The notes: generated by a model not told the origin, from the letters alone. Positions 36,746 to 44,719 are shown, numbered from the stretch's first letter. The stretch is 64,000 bases of DNA from Plantibacter auratus (GCF_050587365.1 NZ_JBOBFV010000001.1:682001-746000), one strand, 5' to 3'. Numbers and translations: made by a program.

Positions 36746-37494
36746 CACTCCTCTTCTGGGGCGGGGATGCCCTGGAAGACGGACGGGTAGTTGTCGAGCC
36801 AGGCCCAGTTGCTGGACGGCCAGGTGATGACGAACGCGCGCCCCACGACGTTGTCGATCGGGACGAAGCCACCACCGGGTGTGTCGCCGTTGTACCGGGA
36901 GTCCTTCGAGTTGTACCGGTTGTCGCCCATGACCCAGAGCGAGCCCTCCGGGACGACGATGTCGAACGGGTCTCCGGACACCTTCTCGGTGCCGGCCGGG
37001 AGCTTCACGTACGGTTCGTTCAGCGGAACCCCGTTGACCGTCATCTGCCCGAGCGGGTTGCAGCATGACACGTGGTCGCCCGGCAGGCCGATGACGCGTT
37101 TGATGAGGTGGTCGTCGCTGTCGGGAGCGACGAGGCCGAAGATCGACAGCACCCATTCGACGGCTGCGGTGACGGGAGGCTGCGGAGCCTCGACCGTCTG
37201 CGGGAGCCAGCCGCCCGGATCCTGGAAGACGACCACGTCGCCTCGATTCAGCGAGACCACGTCGGGGACGAGCTCGTTCACCAGGATGCGGTCCTGGATC
37301 TGCAGCGTGTTCTCCATCGACCCGGACGGGATGTAGAACGACCGCACGAGGAAGGTCTTGATGAGGAAGGAGACCAGCAGCGCGACCACGAAGATGATGA
37401 GGAGGTCGCGAAGGAAGAGCAGCGCTCCGCGTTTGCCGCGGGGGCGCTGCTGGTGGTCGGGCGACGCGTCTGCCGCCAGGGAATTGTCTGTCAT
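36745..37494 (-). CDS. lepB: Signal peptidase I
   Basis: LepB is the membrane-bound serine/lysine protease that removes Sec and Tat signal peptides. It has 249 residues: a basic cytoplasmic tail, one membrane helix (about 25-48), then the extracytoplasmic catalytic domain with Ser59 (IPSGSM) and Lys132 (IKRVIGLPGD), and box E GDNRYNSKDSR. CCNP in the Lys loop is a minor oddity. The ATG at 37494 has no good SD; an AGG 7 nt upstream lies inside the base of a strong hairpin (37502-37540). It overlaps rnhB by 1 bp. Confidence 0.95.
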   Translation of the reverse strand: MTDNSLAADASPDHQQRPRGKRGALLFLRDLLIIFVVALLVSFLIKTFLVRSFYIPSGSMENTLQIQDRILVNELVPDVVSLNRGDVVVFQDPGGWLPQTVEAPQPPVTAAVEWVLSIFGLVAPDSDDHLIKRVIGLPGDHVSCCNPLGQMTVNGVPLNEPYVKLPAGTEKVSGDPFDIVVPEGSLWVMGDNRYNSKDSRYNGDTPGGGFVPIDNVVGRAFVITWPSSNWAWLDNYPSVFQGIPAPEEE

Positions 37495-37501
37495 TTAACC
37501 G

Positions 37502-37540
37502 CCTGAGCTCCCCACCAGCTTATCCGGTGGGGAGCTCAGG
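37502..37540 (-). terminator. Hairpin between rplS and lepB (terminator or SD-blocking element)
   Basis: A perfect 15-bp stem (37502-37516 with 37526-37540) with a 9-nt loop follows rplS by 30 bp and ends only 7 nt before the lepB ATG. It probably terminates rplS; it also covers the only SD-like bases of lepB. The loop contains TAAGCT on the minus strand, a possible -10. Confidence 0.7.
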
Positions 37541-37570
37541 AATGATCGCGGAGGGCGACCGGGAGGACGA

Positions 37571-37918
37571 CTAGTTGTCGCGCTTCTCCTTGATCTTCGC
37601 CTTCTTGCCACGGAGTTCGCGGAGGTAGTACAGCTTCGCGCGACGGACGTCACCGCGGGTGACGACCTCGATGTGGTCGATGTTCGGGGAGTGGACCGGG
37701 AAGGTACGCTCGACGCCGACCTGGTAGCTCACCTTGCGGACCGTGAAGGTCTCGCGGACACCCTCGTTGGAGCGGCCGATGACGACACCCTGGAAGACCT
37801 GGATACGGGACTTGTTGCCCTCGATGATGTTCACGTGCACCTTGACGTTGTCGCCGGCGCGGAAGTCGGGGATGTCCGACTTGAGGGATGCTGCATCGAC
37901 TGAGTCGAGAATGTGCAT
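37571..37918 (-). CDS. rplS: 50S ribosomal protein L19
   Basis: L19 is a 115-residue large-subunit protein at the 30S-50S interface. The full family pattern is present: DFRAGDNVKVHVNIIEGNKSRIQVFQGVVI and PNIDHIEVVTRGDVRRAKLYYLRELRGKKAKIKEKR. The ATG is at 37918; the SD is weak (AGAGATGG). It is normally the last gene of rpsP-rimM-trmD-rplS, but here it stands alone, about 4.7 kb from trmD, with the hairpin at 37502-37540 behind it. Confidence 0.98.
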   Translation of the reverse strand: MHILDSVDAASLKSDIPDFRAGDNVKVHVNIIEGNKSRIQVFQGVVIGRSNEGVRETFTVRKVSYQVGVERTFPVHSPNIDHIEVVTRGDVRRAKLYYLRELRGKKAKIKEKRDN

Positions 37919-38105
37919 GATGATTCCATCTCTGCGACCGCCACAGGTCGACCGCTGAATACGTTCGGAAGGAAGGGTGTGCCCGATGCCGGCGTTCCCC
38001 TGTGGCAGAACTGCGGAGGCACAAACAGCAATTGTGTCATGAAAGGGCCTCGGATGGGAAACCGGGCCCCGATACGGCGCAGGCGACAGCGGCGGATACG
38101 GCCGC

Positions 38106-38636
38106 TCAGCGACGCTCGTCGGGCTTGGACTCCTCGATCACGATGAACTCCCCGCCGTCGATCGGACCGGGATCGAACCGTGGCTGCGGCGGGATCGCCG
38201 ATCCGGGGACCGTGCCTGGCCCGGCCGCAGCGGCCATGCGCTCGAATTCGGCCATCGTCTCCCGGGCGCGGCGTGCCGTCTCGGAGATGAGTTGCGCGAT
38301 GACCCCCCAGAAGGCGGCGAGGCCTGCGACGACGCCGAGGACCGCCCAGAGGGCGACGCCCGAGCTGAAGGAGCCGAAGCAGATGATCGTGACGTGCCAG
38401 AGCGTGAGCAGGCCGACGTCCGTCCACGACACGAGCTTCGTCGTCCGGACGCTGGCCCTGGCGGAGATGAGGAACGCGATCGCGGCGAGCGCGATGGCGA
38501 GGATCGGCATGGCGATGAAGAGCCCGAACAGGCTCCAGCCGCTCTCACCGAAGAGTCCCCATCCGACGAACGGCCAGGCGGGCAGCACGAAGATCGCGGC
38601 GAATCGCCAGTAGTAGAACGCCCGACGGATGATCAT
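38106..38636 (-). CDS. Four-helix membrane protein of unknown function
   Basis: This 176-residue protein has four predicted membrane segments (about residues 11-30, 34-58, 74-95 and 97-115) and a cytoplasmic C-tail that starts with a charged helix (ETARRARETMAEFERM) and ends in a Pro-rich acidic region. I recognise no enzymatic motif. The ATG at 38636 is preceded by TAGCCT 6 nt upstream, so the mRNA is probably leaderless. It stands between rplS and the response regulator gene, on the same strand as both. Confidence 0.75.
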   Translation of the reverse strand: MIIRRAFYYWRFAAIFVLPAWPFVGWGLFGESGWSLFGLFIAMPILAIALAAIAFLISARASVRTTKLVSWTDVGLLTLWHVTIICFGSFSSGVALWAVLGVVAGLAAFWGVIAQLISETARRARETMAEFERMAAAAGPGTVPGSAIPPQPRFDPGPIDGGEFIVIEESKPDERR

Positions 38637-38642
38637 GCCTTC

Positions 38643-38648
38643 AGGCTA
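38643..38648 (-). promoter_or_regulatory. Candidate leaderless -10 box (TAGCCT)
   Basis: TAGCCT ends 6 nt before the ATG at 38636 on the minus strand. Confidence 0.5.
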
Positions 38649-38713
38649 CCGCCGGGCTCCTGAGCGCGCACTGGTCGTTCGCTGTCGGCCGATGTCGGTC
38701 CGGGCCCGAGTGG

Positions 38714-39373
38714 TCAGAGGAGCTTGCGCTGCAGCGCCCAGGCGGCGAGTTCGTGGCGCGAGGACAGCTGCAGCTTGCGCAGCACGCTCGACACATGGGT
38801 CTCCACGGTCTTCACGGAGATGAACAGCTCTGTCGCGACCTCCTTGTAGGCGTAGCCGCGGGCGATGAGGCGCATGACCTCCTGCTCACGGGCCGACAGC
38901 CGGTCGAGCTCGTCGACGGACTCCGCCGTCTCCCCCGTCACGGCACCGAAGGCGTCCAGGACGAAGCCCGCGAGCCGGGGCGAGAAGACCGCGTCGCCGT
39001 CGTCGACCCGCCGTGCGGCCTCCGCGACCTCGGCCCCCGAGGAGCTCTTCGTGATGTAGCCACGTGCGCCGGCCCTGATCACCCGGACCACGTCCTCGGC
39101 GGCGTCCGAGACGCTCAGCGCGAGGAACCGGGTGGCGGGCGCGATCGACACCGAGCCGGCGATCACGTCCGCGCCACCGCCGCCGGCGCCACCCGGCAGG
39201 TGGACGTCGAGCAGCACGACCTGCGGGCGCGTCTCCCCGATCACCCGGATCGCCTCCTCAACGTCACCGGCCTCCCCCAGCACCTCGATGCCGGGATCGA
39301 GTTCGCTGCGCAGTCCGGAACGGAAGATCGAGTGGTCGTCGACGATCACGACGGTCAGTGGTCGGTCGCTCAT
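38714..39373 (-). CDS. NarL/LuxR-family response regulator
   Basis: This two-component regulator has 219 residues. The receiver domain shows VIVDDHSIFR and phospho-acceptor Asp56 in VLLDVHLPGG, Ser/Thr and Lys switch residues (ALSVSD, YITKSSSG), and a C-terminal LuxR helix-turn-helix (LSAREQEVMRLIARGYAYKEVATELFISVKTVETHVSSVLRKL). A Gly-rich insert follows Asp56. The ATG overlaps the kinase stop by 4 bp, so kinase and regulator are coupled. The divergent PspC/LiaF-like operon at 40736 is the likely main target, by analogy with LiaRS and actinobacterial PspC-kinase systems; binding sites are not evident by eye. Confidence 0.95.
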   Translation of the reverse strand: MSDRPLTVVIVDDHSIFRSGLRSELDPGIEVLGEAGDVEEAIRVIGETRPQVVLLDVHLPGGAGGGGADVIAGSVSIAPATRFLALSVSDAAEDVVRVIRAGARGYITKSSSGAEVAEAARRVDDGDAVFSPRLAGFVLDAFGAVTGETAESVDELDRLSAREQEVMRLIARGYAYKEVATELFISVKTVETHVSSVLRKLQLSSRHELAAWALQRKLL

Positions 39374-40623
39374 GGTCGGCTCCTCGGAACGGTCGGGACG
39401 GTGTCGGGCTGCGGCGCAGTCGGCGCGGCGTCGTGCACGGGCAGGACGAGACGGACCTCGGTACCTCGTCCGCCGGGCCCCGGACGGATGGTCGCCTCGC
39501 CACCGATGCGCTGCATCCGGCCGATGATCGACTCCCTGACCCCGAGGCGGTCCCGCGGGACCTGTTCCAGGTCGAAGCCGGGGCCGCGGTCGGAGATCGA
39601 CACCTCGATCCGCTGCGGCGCCGTCTCCAGATAGACGGAGACGTCGCCGCCGGCGTGACGTGCCGCGTTGAGCACGGCCTCCCGCGCGGCGGCGAGGAGC
39701 GGCTCCGGAGCGTCGTCGATCGCACGCCCGACCGCGACGACGTCGACGCGCACCGCGTGGTCGGCCTCCACCGCGGCCGCGATGGTCCGCAGCTCGGTCG
39801 CGAGGTCGCCCGTCGGAGCGGTCCCGCCGGAGAAGAGCCAGTTCCGCAGCTCGCGCTCCTGCGCCCGTGCGAGACGGGACGCCTCGCTCCCCGGACCGGC
39901 CTGCTGCTGGATGAGTGCGAGCGTCTGGAGCACGGAGTCGTGCAGATGCGCGGCGATCTCGGCGCGGTCGGCCTCGCGCATCCGCGCGGCGCGCTCGTCG
40001 GCGAGGTCGCGGTTGAGCTGGAGCGCCCAGGGGGCGATGACCACGGCGACCCCGAGGAGCACGGCGATCGCTGCGACGATGACCGTCCACATGTTCGGGC
40101 GGTCACCGGTGACGAAGAACAGGAGGATGCCGAGGACGACGAGGACGAGCGCTCCGAGTACGCGGATCAAGAGGGCACGTGAACCTTCACCGCGACCACG
40201 CTCGCCGAACTGCCGCCAGGCGAGCGCAGCTCCCGCGAGGACGACGATGACGGGGATGACGGCCTCGAGTGGGATGTCCAGCCCGGTCCGGGTCGCGATC
40301 AGCGCGGTCCCGGCCGCGAGCAGGGCGATCCCGAGCAGCACCTCCGTGATCGGCGCGCGACGGGGGCCGTCGAGGTCGGCTCCCTCATCGGTCGAGGCAG
40401 GCCGGAGCAGGTGCTCCCGAGGATCGAGCGGTGCGTCCGCGCCCTGCGTCGGCGTCATGACCCACAGCCACACGTAGAGGAGCAGGCCCGCTCCGCCGCA
40501 GCACGCGAGGATGACCGTCGCCGTCCGCACCGCGGCGACGGGGAGACCGGTGTGCTCGGCGAAGCCGGCGCACACACCGCCGAGCAGGCGGCGCCTCGGC
40601 CGGATCATCACCTCGGTTCCCAT
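39370..40623 (-). CDS. Sensor histidine kinase with N-terminal PspC domain
   Basis: This membrane kinase has 417 residues. Residues 9-57 form a PspC domain (RRLLGGVCAGFAEHTGLP) with a hydrophobic helix; four further membrane segments follow (about 94-110, 119-135, 150-172, 179-199). The HisKA_3 phospho-acceptor is His228 in AHLHDSVLQTL and the HATPase_c domain shows EAVLNAARHAGG and DRGPGFD. It lacks a large extracellular sensor, as in intramembrane-sensing kinases. I chose ATG 40623; a nearby upstream codon cannot be excluded. The stop overlaps the regulator gene by 4 bp. Confidence 0.93.
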   Translation of the reverse strand: MGTEVMIRPRRRLLGGVCAGFAEHTGLPVAAVRTATVILACCGGAGLLLYVWLWVMTPTQGADAPLDPREHLLRPASTDEGADLDGPRRAPITEVLLGIALLAAGTALIATRTGLDIPLEAVIPVIVVLAGAALAWRQFGERGRGEGSRALLIRVLGALVLVVLGILLFFVTGDRPNMWTVIVAAIAVLLGVAVVIAPWALQLNRDLADERAARMREADRAEIAAHLHDSVLQTLALIQQQAGPGSEASRLARAQERELRNWLFSGGTAPTGDLATELRTIAAAVEADHAVRVDVVAVGRAIDDAPEPLLAAAREAVLNAARHAGGDVSVYLETAPQRIEVSISDRGPGFDLEQVPRDRLGVRESIIGRMQRIGGEATIRPGPGGRGTEVRLVLPVHDAAPTAPQPDTVPTVPRSRP

Positions 40624-40723
40624 GGAGCCATCCAAGCAGCTCGGCGTGCGGTCGGCACCCTGGGACAGCAGGATCAGGGTGCACTCAGGGTCATGCCGGA
40701 TGGGCCCGACCCGCACGCTTCGC

Positions 40724-40729
40724 CAGAAT
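40724..40729 (+). promoter_or_regulatory. Candidate leaderless -10 box (CAGAAT) of the PspC/LiaF-like operon
   Basis: CAGAAT ends 6 nt before the ATG at 40736. It is a weaker match than TAGACT but has the same spacing. Confidence 0.35.
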
Positions 40730-40735
40730 CGGACC

Positions 40736-42247
40736 ATGACGAACCACACCACGCCGCCCACCGGAGCGGAACCGGGGGCACCCGCCCCGCAGGATCCGAC
40801 GACCCGCTTCTTCGACTGGTGGCGGTCCACCGGTCTCCGTCGCTCGAGCGACTCGTGGCTCGGCGGTGTCGCCGGGGGTGTCGCGGCCCGGCTCGGCCTC
40901 GATCCGATGATCGTGCGCGGAGCCCTCATCGTCATCGCGATCCTGGGCGGGCCGGTCCTCTTCGTCTACGCCGCGGGCTGGGCGCTCATCCCCGACCAGC
41001 AGGGTCGGATCCACCTCGAGCGTGCGATCCGGGGCGTCTTCGACCCGGCGATCGTCGCGATCGGTATCCTCGCGGTGCTCACCGTCGTGCCGTTCATGCG
41101 TGGCCTCTGGTGGGACGGCGTGCCGCATGCGTGGAACCTGCCGGGGTGGCTGGAGTCGACCATGACCGCCGGTTGGGTGATCGCCCTGGTCGCCGCGGCG
41201 GTCTGGCTGATCGTGATGTTCTCCCGCCGCGACCCCGGGCGGGCGACTCCGCCTGAGACACCGCCGCAGCGCGACCCGTGGACCAGCGACGCCTCGATCC
41301 CGAAGCCGACGGCACCATCGCCCACAGCCTCCCCCTCGGGCGCTGCCGGCTCGGCCCCGGCCTCCCCCGATGCCGCGAACCCGGTGTCGCTCGCGAAGGC
41401 CGATGGTTGGCCTGATGATGCGGGCACAACCGTCCCGCTCCCTGGAACCACCACCGCCACCGCCACCGCGTGGGACGGGGCTCCGAGCCAGCAGCGCGGC
41501 TGGACGAGTCAGGAGTTCCGGGACGAGATGAGCCGCCAGCGAGCCGAGCAGCAGGCCGAGCGTGAGACGAAGGCTCGTGAGCGTCGTGCCCAGCACCCCG
41601 GAGCGGCCTTCGTGGCGATCACCCTCGGACTGGCGCTGCTCGCCGGTGCCGGCGCGGCCGTCATCGCGGCGAGCGCCGGGTTCTCGATCCCGGTCGTCGT
41701 GGTCATCGGGCTCGCCGCAGCGCTCGGTGCGCTCGCTGTCGCGACGATCGTCGCGGGCATCAGCGGACGGGAGAGCGGCTGGCTCGGACTGTTCACCTGG
41801 GCCGCCGTGATCTCCTTGCTCGCCACCGGGGTGTTCCCCCTCGGCTCCTCCTTCCTGCCGGTCGGACGCACGACCTGGACCGTGACGTCGACGGATGCGG
41901 ACGACCGACGCGGCTACGTGATGATCGCCGGCCAACCCACGCTCGACCTCGGGGAGCTCGCCCACGACGACGCCTTGCGCGGTGGCACGATCGACGTGTG
42001 GATCCTCGCAGGAGAGGTCGACGTGCTCATCCCCGAGGACGTGCCGGTGATCGTCGAGTTCTCAGCGATCGCGGGCACCCTGGAGACGGGACGCGATGGT
42101 CGGGACCGGACGGACCGCCGCGGCGGAGCCCTGTTCCAGGATGAGGCACGGTACGGACGTACGGCGTCGGGAGACACGACGCGGGTACGGGTGTGGACGG
42201 TCGCCGGCAGCGCCGTCGTGACCGAGGAAGCGGAGGCGGGACGATGA
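40736..42247 (+). CDS. PspC-domain membrane protein with LiaF-like C-terminus
   Basis: This 503-residue membrane protein has a PspC domain near residues 38-90 (SSDSWLGGVAGGVAARLGLDP), two more helices, a Pro/Ala/Ser-rich linker (about 175-255), a charged helix (EMSRQRAEQQAERETKARERR), three membrane helices, and a C-terminal beta domain (GTIDVWILAGEVDVLIPEDVPV) like the LiaF/cell-wall-active-antibiotic response domain. In related systems such proteins restrain the kinase until envelope stress. It diverges from the PspC kinase over 112 bp. The ATG is at 40736; the stop overlaps the next gene by 4 bp. Confidence 0.88.
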   Translation: MTNHTTPPTGAEPGAPAPQDPTTRFFDWWRSTGLRRSSDSWLGGVAGGVAARLGLDPMIVRGALIVIAILGGPVLFVYAAGWALIPDQQGRIHLERAIRGVFDPAIVAIGILAVLTVVPFMRGLWWDGVPHAWNLPGWLESTMTAGWVIALVAAAVWLIVMFSRRDPGRATPPETPPQRDPWTSDASIPKPTAPSPTASPSGAAGSAPASPDAANPVSLAKADGWPDDAGTTVPLPGTTTATATAWDGAPSQQRGWTSQEFRDEMSRQRAEQQAERETKARERRAQHPGAAFVAITLGLALLAGAGAAVIAASAGFSIPVVVVIGLAAALGALAVATIVAGISGRESGWLGLFTWAAVISLLATGVFPLGSSFLPVGRTTWTVTSTDADDRRGYVMIAGQPTLDLGELAHDDALRGGTIDVWILAGEVDVLIPEDVPVIVEFSAIAGTLETGRDGRDRTDRRGGALFQDEARYGRTASGDTTRVRVWTVAGSAVVTEEAEAGR

Positions 42248-42627
42248 GCGAACAGGACGACCGGACCGGAGCGACGAGCATGTCGTTCCCAGTCGACGCG
42301 GCGACGGAATCGGCTCCGTCGGCGACCGATCAGACGGCCGCCGTGGAGTCGGACGCCACGCGACCGACCACTGCACAGCCGGCCACAGCGCCGACGGCCG
42401 GTGAGCCGAGGGCCGATGTCGGCACGACGGATCGGGGTGGTCGGGCGCCGCGCTTCGGCACGATCCTCTGGGGTGTGCTCCTGCTCGTCTTCGCCGGGGC
42501 CATGCTCGTCACCAATCTCACCGAGGTGCGCATCGACCCCCTGGGGTGGATCACCGGGGCGATCATCGCGACCGGGGCCGTCCTCGTCGTCGCCGGCATC
42601 GCCGCCGCCGTGCGACGTCGGCCCTGA
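42244..42627 (+). CDS. Small two-helix membrane protein
   Basis: This 127-residue protein has a low-complexity Ala/Thr/Asp tail (residues 1-70) and two membrane helices (about 73-91 and 102-122), ending RRRP. No known domain is recognised. The ATG overlaps the stop of the PspC/LiaF-like gene by 4 bp, so it is translated as part of that operon and may be an accessory of the envelope-stress module. It converges on trmD with a 29-bp gap and no clear terminator. Confidence 0.78.
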   Translation: MSEQDDRTGATSMSFPVDAATESAPSATDQTAAVESDATRPTTAQPATAPTAGEPRADVGTTDRGGRAPRFGTILWGVLLLVFAGAMLVTNLTEVRIDPLGWITGAIIATGAVLVVAGIAAAVRRRP

Positions 42628-42656
42628 CAACCGTCACGCACAGGACCCCGGCGCGC

Positions 42657-43364
42657 TCAGGCGTCCGGCTCGTCAGCGGGCAGCAGATCCGGGCGGACCT
42701 CGCGGGTCCGCTCGATCTGCTGCTGACGACGCCAGGTGGCGATCGCACCATGGTTGCCGCTCAGCAGCACCGGCGGTACCGGGAGTCCTCGCCACTCGGC
42801 GGGCTTCGTGTAGCTCGGGTACTCGAGGAGCCCGTCTTCGTGCGACTCCTCGACCAGACTCTCGGGGTTGCCGACGACCCCCGGGACGAGCCGACCGATC
42901 GCCTCGATCATCGCCATCACGGCGACCTCTCCCCCGTTGAGGACGTAGTCGCCGAGGCTCACCAGGCGGACCCGCGCTCGGCTGGCGGTGTGGTCGAAGA
43001 CGCGGTGGTCGATGCCCTCGTACCGGCCGCAGCCGAAGACGAGGTGCGGCTCGGCCGCGAGCTCGCGGGCCATGGCCTGAGTGAACACCTCACCCGCAGG
43101 AGACGGGAAGATGACCAGCGGCTCCTCCTCGGTGTCGTCACCCAGGATGCCGTCGAGCGCCTCACCCCAGGGCTCCGGCTTCATGACCATGCCGGCTCCC
43201 CCGCCGTACGGGGTGTCGTCGACGGTGCGGTGACGGTCGTGCGTCGAATCCCGCAGGTCGTGGACGTCCAATTCGATGAGCCCGCTCTGCTTCGCCTTGC
43301 CGAGCAGTGAGAGGTCCAGGGCATCGAAGAAGGTCGGGAAGATCGTGACGATGTCGATGCGCAT
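42657..43364 (-). CDS. trmD: tRNA (guanine-N1-)-methyltransferase TrmD
   Basis: TrmD makes m1G37 in tRNAs and prevents +1 frameshifting; it is a SPOUT enzyme. It has 235 residues. The trefoil-knot motifs are intact: YGGGAGMVMKPEP, FGCGRYEGIDHR and SLGDYVLNGGEVAVMAMIEA, and the C-terminal helical domain carries LLSGNHGAIATWRR. The start is ATG 43364 with TAGACT 7 nt upstream. It is separated from rimM by the nitrate cassette and from rplS by the stress module. The chelatase gene ends 46 bp upstream on the same strand without an evident terminator, so read-through from nirD is possible. Confidence 0.98.
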   Translation of the reverse strand: MRIDIVTIFPTFFDALDLSLLGKAKQSGLIELDVHDLRDSTHDRHRTVDDTPYGGGAGMVMKPEPWGEALDGILGDDTEEEPLVIFPSPAGEVFTQAMARELAAEPHLVFGCGRYEGIDHRVFDHTASRARVRLVSLGDYVLNGGEVAVMAMIEAIGRLVPGVVGNPESLVEESHEDGLLEYPSYTKPAEWRGLPVPPVLLSGNHGAIATWRRQQQIERTREVRPDLLPADEPDA

Positions 43365-43371
43365 GAGGAGC

Positions 43372-43377
43372 AGTCTA
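43372..43377 (-). promoter_or_regulatory. Candidate leaderless -10 box (TAGACT) of trmD
   Basis: TAGACT ends 7 nt before the trmD ATG and gives it a promoter independent of rimM and of the upstream nirD-chelatase pair. Confidence 0.6.
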
Positions 43378-43410
43378 TTCGCGCGACGGTCGTCGTCCCG
43401 GTCGCGCCGG

Positions 43411-44169
43411 TCAGCCCGACAGTCCGGCCGAAGCCTCCTCGTAGCGGTCGACCACGAGGTCGACGATGCCGGGATCGGGAACCTCGCCGAGGTGGAGGAG
43501 CGGCGGCGTCACGAGGTCCGCTCCCGCCTCCTCGAGCAGCCGCGCGAAGTAGCCGGGCGCCAGCAGGTAGGTGGCGATGATGACCCGCCCTCGCGGTCGG
43601 CTCGTTCGCGCCGCAGCCACCGCGTCGGGCACCGACGGCTGAGCCGCGGAGACGAACGCCGTCTCGACCGGCACCCGCAGTCGCGACTCCAGTCGACGTC
43701 CCATGTCGACGCAGTCGGCGACGGCCCTGGCGTCGGTGGACCCGGCCGCTCCGAGCACGATCCGATCATCCGGCGTCACGTGCAGCGCCTCCAGTCGCCT
43801 GGCGAGGACCGTCACGAGGCGGTCGTCCGGTCCCATCGCCCGCCCGAGTGCCGTCGGCCGATCCGTCGCCTCGAGGTCCTCGACGAGGTCGACGTGGACG
43901 TGGAACCCCGCGGACAGGAGCAAGGGCACGACCACCGCGGGCCGCTCGGGCTCGATCGAACCGAGAGTGGCCGGGACGTCGGGCTGCTGGACGTCGACGA
44001 AGCCGCCGGCGACGTGAAGGTCGGCACGCGCCCGTCTGACGGCGTCGACGAGCGCGGCGACGGAGGCCTGTCCGATCGGGCAACTCGTCCCGTGGGACAC
44101 GGCCAGGAGCGCCGGACCCGTCCGCGGACGCGTCTGCGGGCGGCGAACCGCGGCCTCGAGCAGGGTCAT
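43411..44169 (-). CDS. CbiX-type sirohydrochlorin chelatase
   Basis: This 252-residue protein of the CbiX/SirB family inserts Fe2+ (or Co2+) into sirohydrochlorin. Here it most likely makes siroheme for NirB. Two homologous CbiX halves are visible: the first has LLAVSHGTSC and PLLLSAGFHVHVDL, the second has VLGAAGSTDARA and ATYLLAPGYFARLL. The metal-binding histidines include His26 and those in FHVHVD. The ATG at 44169 overlaps the nirD stop by 4 bp, tying the chelatase to nitrite reductase. Metal specificity is inferred from context. Confidence 0.9.
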   Translation of the reverse strand: MTLLEAAVRRPQTRPRTGPALLAVSHGTSCPIGQASVAALVDAVRRARADLHVAGGFVDVQQPDVPATLGSIEPERPAVVVPLLLSAGFHVHVDLVEDLEATDRPTALGRAMGPDDRLVTVLARRLEALHVTPDDRIVLGAAGSTDARAVADCVDMGRRLESRLRVPVETAFVSAAQPSVPDAVAAARTSRPRGRVIIATYLLAPGYFARLLEEAGADLVTPPLLHLGEVPDPGIVDLVVDRYEEASAGLSG

Positions 44170-44540
44170 GCGTCCTCCCCCAGCTCGATCTCCACGAACC
44201 CGCCCACGATGCGGGTGCGGAAGGTCTGGAGGAAGAGGTTCGGGTCGGTGAAGCACTCACCCGTGCCGAGGTCGTACACCTGCTTGTGCAACGGTGACGC
44301 GATCGTCGGTCGCTCCCCTCGAGAACCGACGATGCCGCGAGCCATCACCGGCGCGGCTGTGTGCGGGTCCCGATGGTCGACGGCGTAGACCTCATCTGCG
44401 CCGATGCGGAACACCGCGATCTGCCGGGCGCGGAGCAACGCCACCTCGCCCCAGGAGAGTTCGAGGTCGTCGATGGCGCAGACGCGTCGCCACTCGGCGA
44501 GCGCCGTCCGCCCGGTGTGCTCCTGCATCGCGATGCTCAT
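44166..44540 (-). CDS. nirD: Nitrite reductase (NADH) small subunit
   Basis: NirD is the Rieske-fold small subunit of assimilatory NADH-nitrite reductase. It has 124 residues. As in other NirD proteins the Rieske cysteine ligands are absent; the fold motif is recognisable (GADEVYAVDHRDPHT, IASPLHKQVYDLGTG). I chose ATG 44540, which has AGGAGG 6 nt upstream, over a longer frame to 44603. It diverges from nirB over 205 bp instead of lying directly behind it, which is an uncommon layout, and is coupled to the chelatase gene. Confidence 0.93.
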   Translation of the reverse strand: MSIAMQEHTGRTALAEWRRVCAIDDLELSWGEVALLRARQIAVFRIGADEVYAVDHRDPHTAAPVMARGIVGSRGERPTIASPLHKQVYDLGTGECFTDPNLFLQTFRTRIVGGFVEIELGEDA

Positions 44541-44616
44541 CGTCGGCCTCCTGGTCGTGCGTCGGAGCACCGACGCTACGGGCGGGGTGTTTCGTCGGAT
44601 CACCCGTGACGTTTCG

Positions 44617-44637
44617 GTGAGGTGAAACCGACCTCAC
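44617..44637. promoter_or_regulatory. Perfect inverted repeat between nirD and nirB (candidate operator)
   Basis: GTGAGGT, 7-nt spacer, ACCTCAC: a perfect 7-bp dyad centred between the divergent nirD and nirB starts. A GTTTC lies just upstream of it. It is a candidate site for NnaR, GlnR or another nitrogen regulator; identity is not known. Confidence 0.45.
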
Positions 44638-44713
44638 ATCCGGCCGGGCGTCGTGTGCGGTCCTGGACGCGTTCGGGACACATGCGGGCAACGGACCGGA
44701 AACGCCGTGTCAG

Positions 44714-44719
44714 TACGCT
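44714..44719 (+). promoter_or_regulatory. Candidate -10 box (TACGCT) of nirB
   Basis: TACGCT lies 27 nt before the nirB ATG. It is the best TANNNT match close to the gene; the -35 box is not clear. Confidence 0.3.

Noticed and set aside
44606..44626. Classical GlnR box in the nirD-nirB region
   Set aside because: GTTTC-N6-GTGAA gives one reasonable a-b half-site pair on the minus strand, but a second pair at the required spacing is not there. I keep only the dyad as a candidate site.
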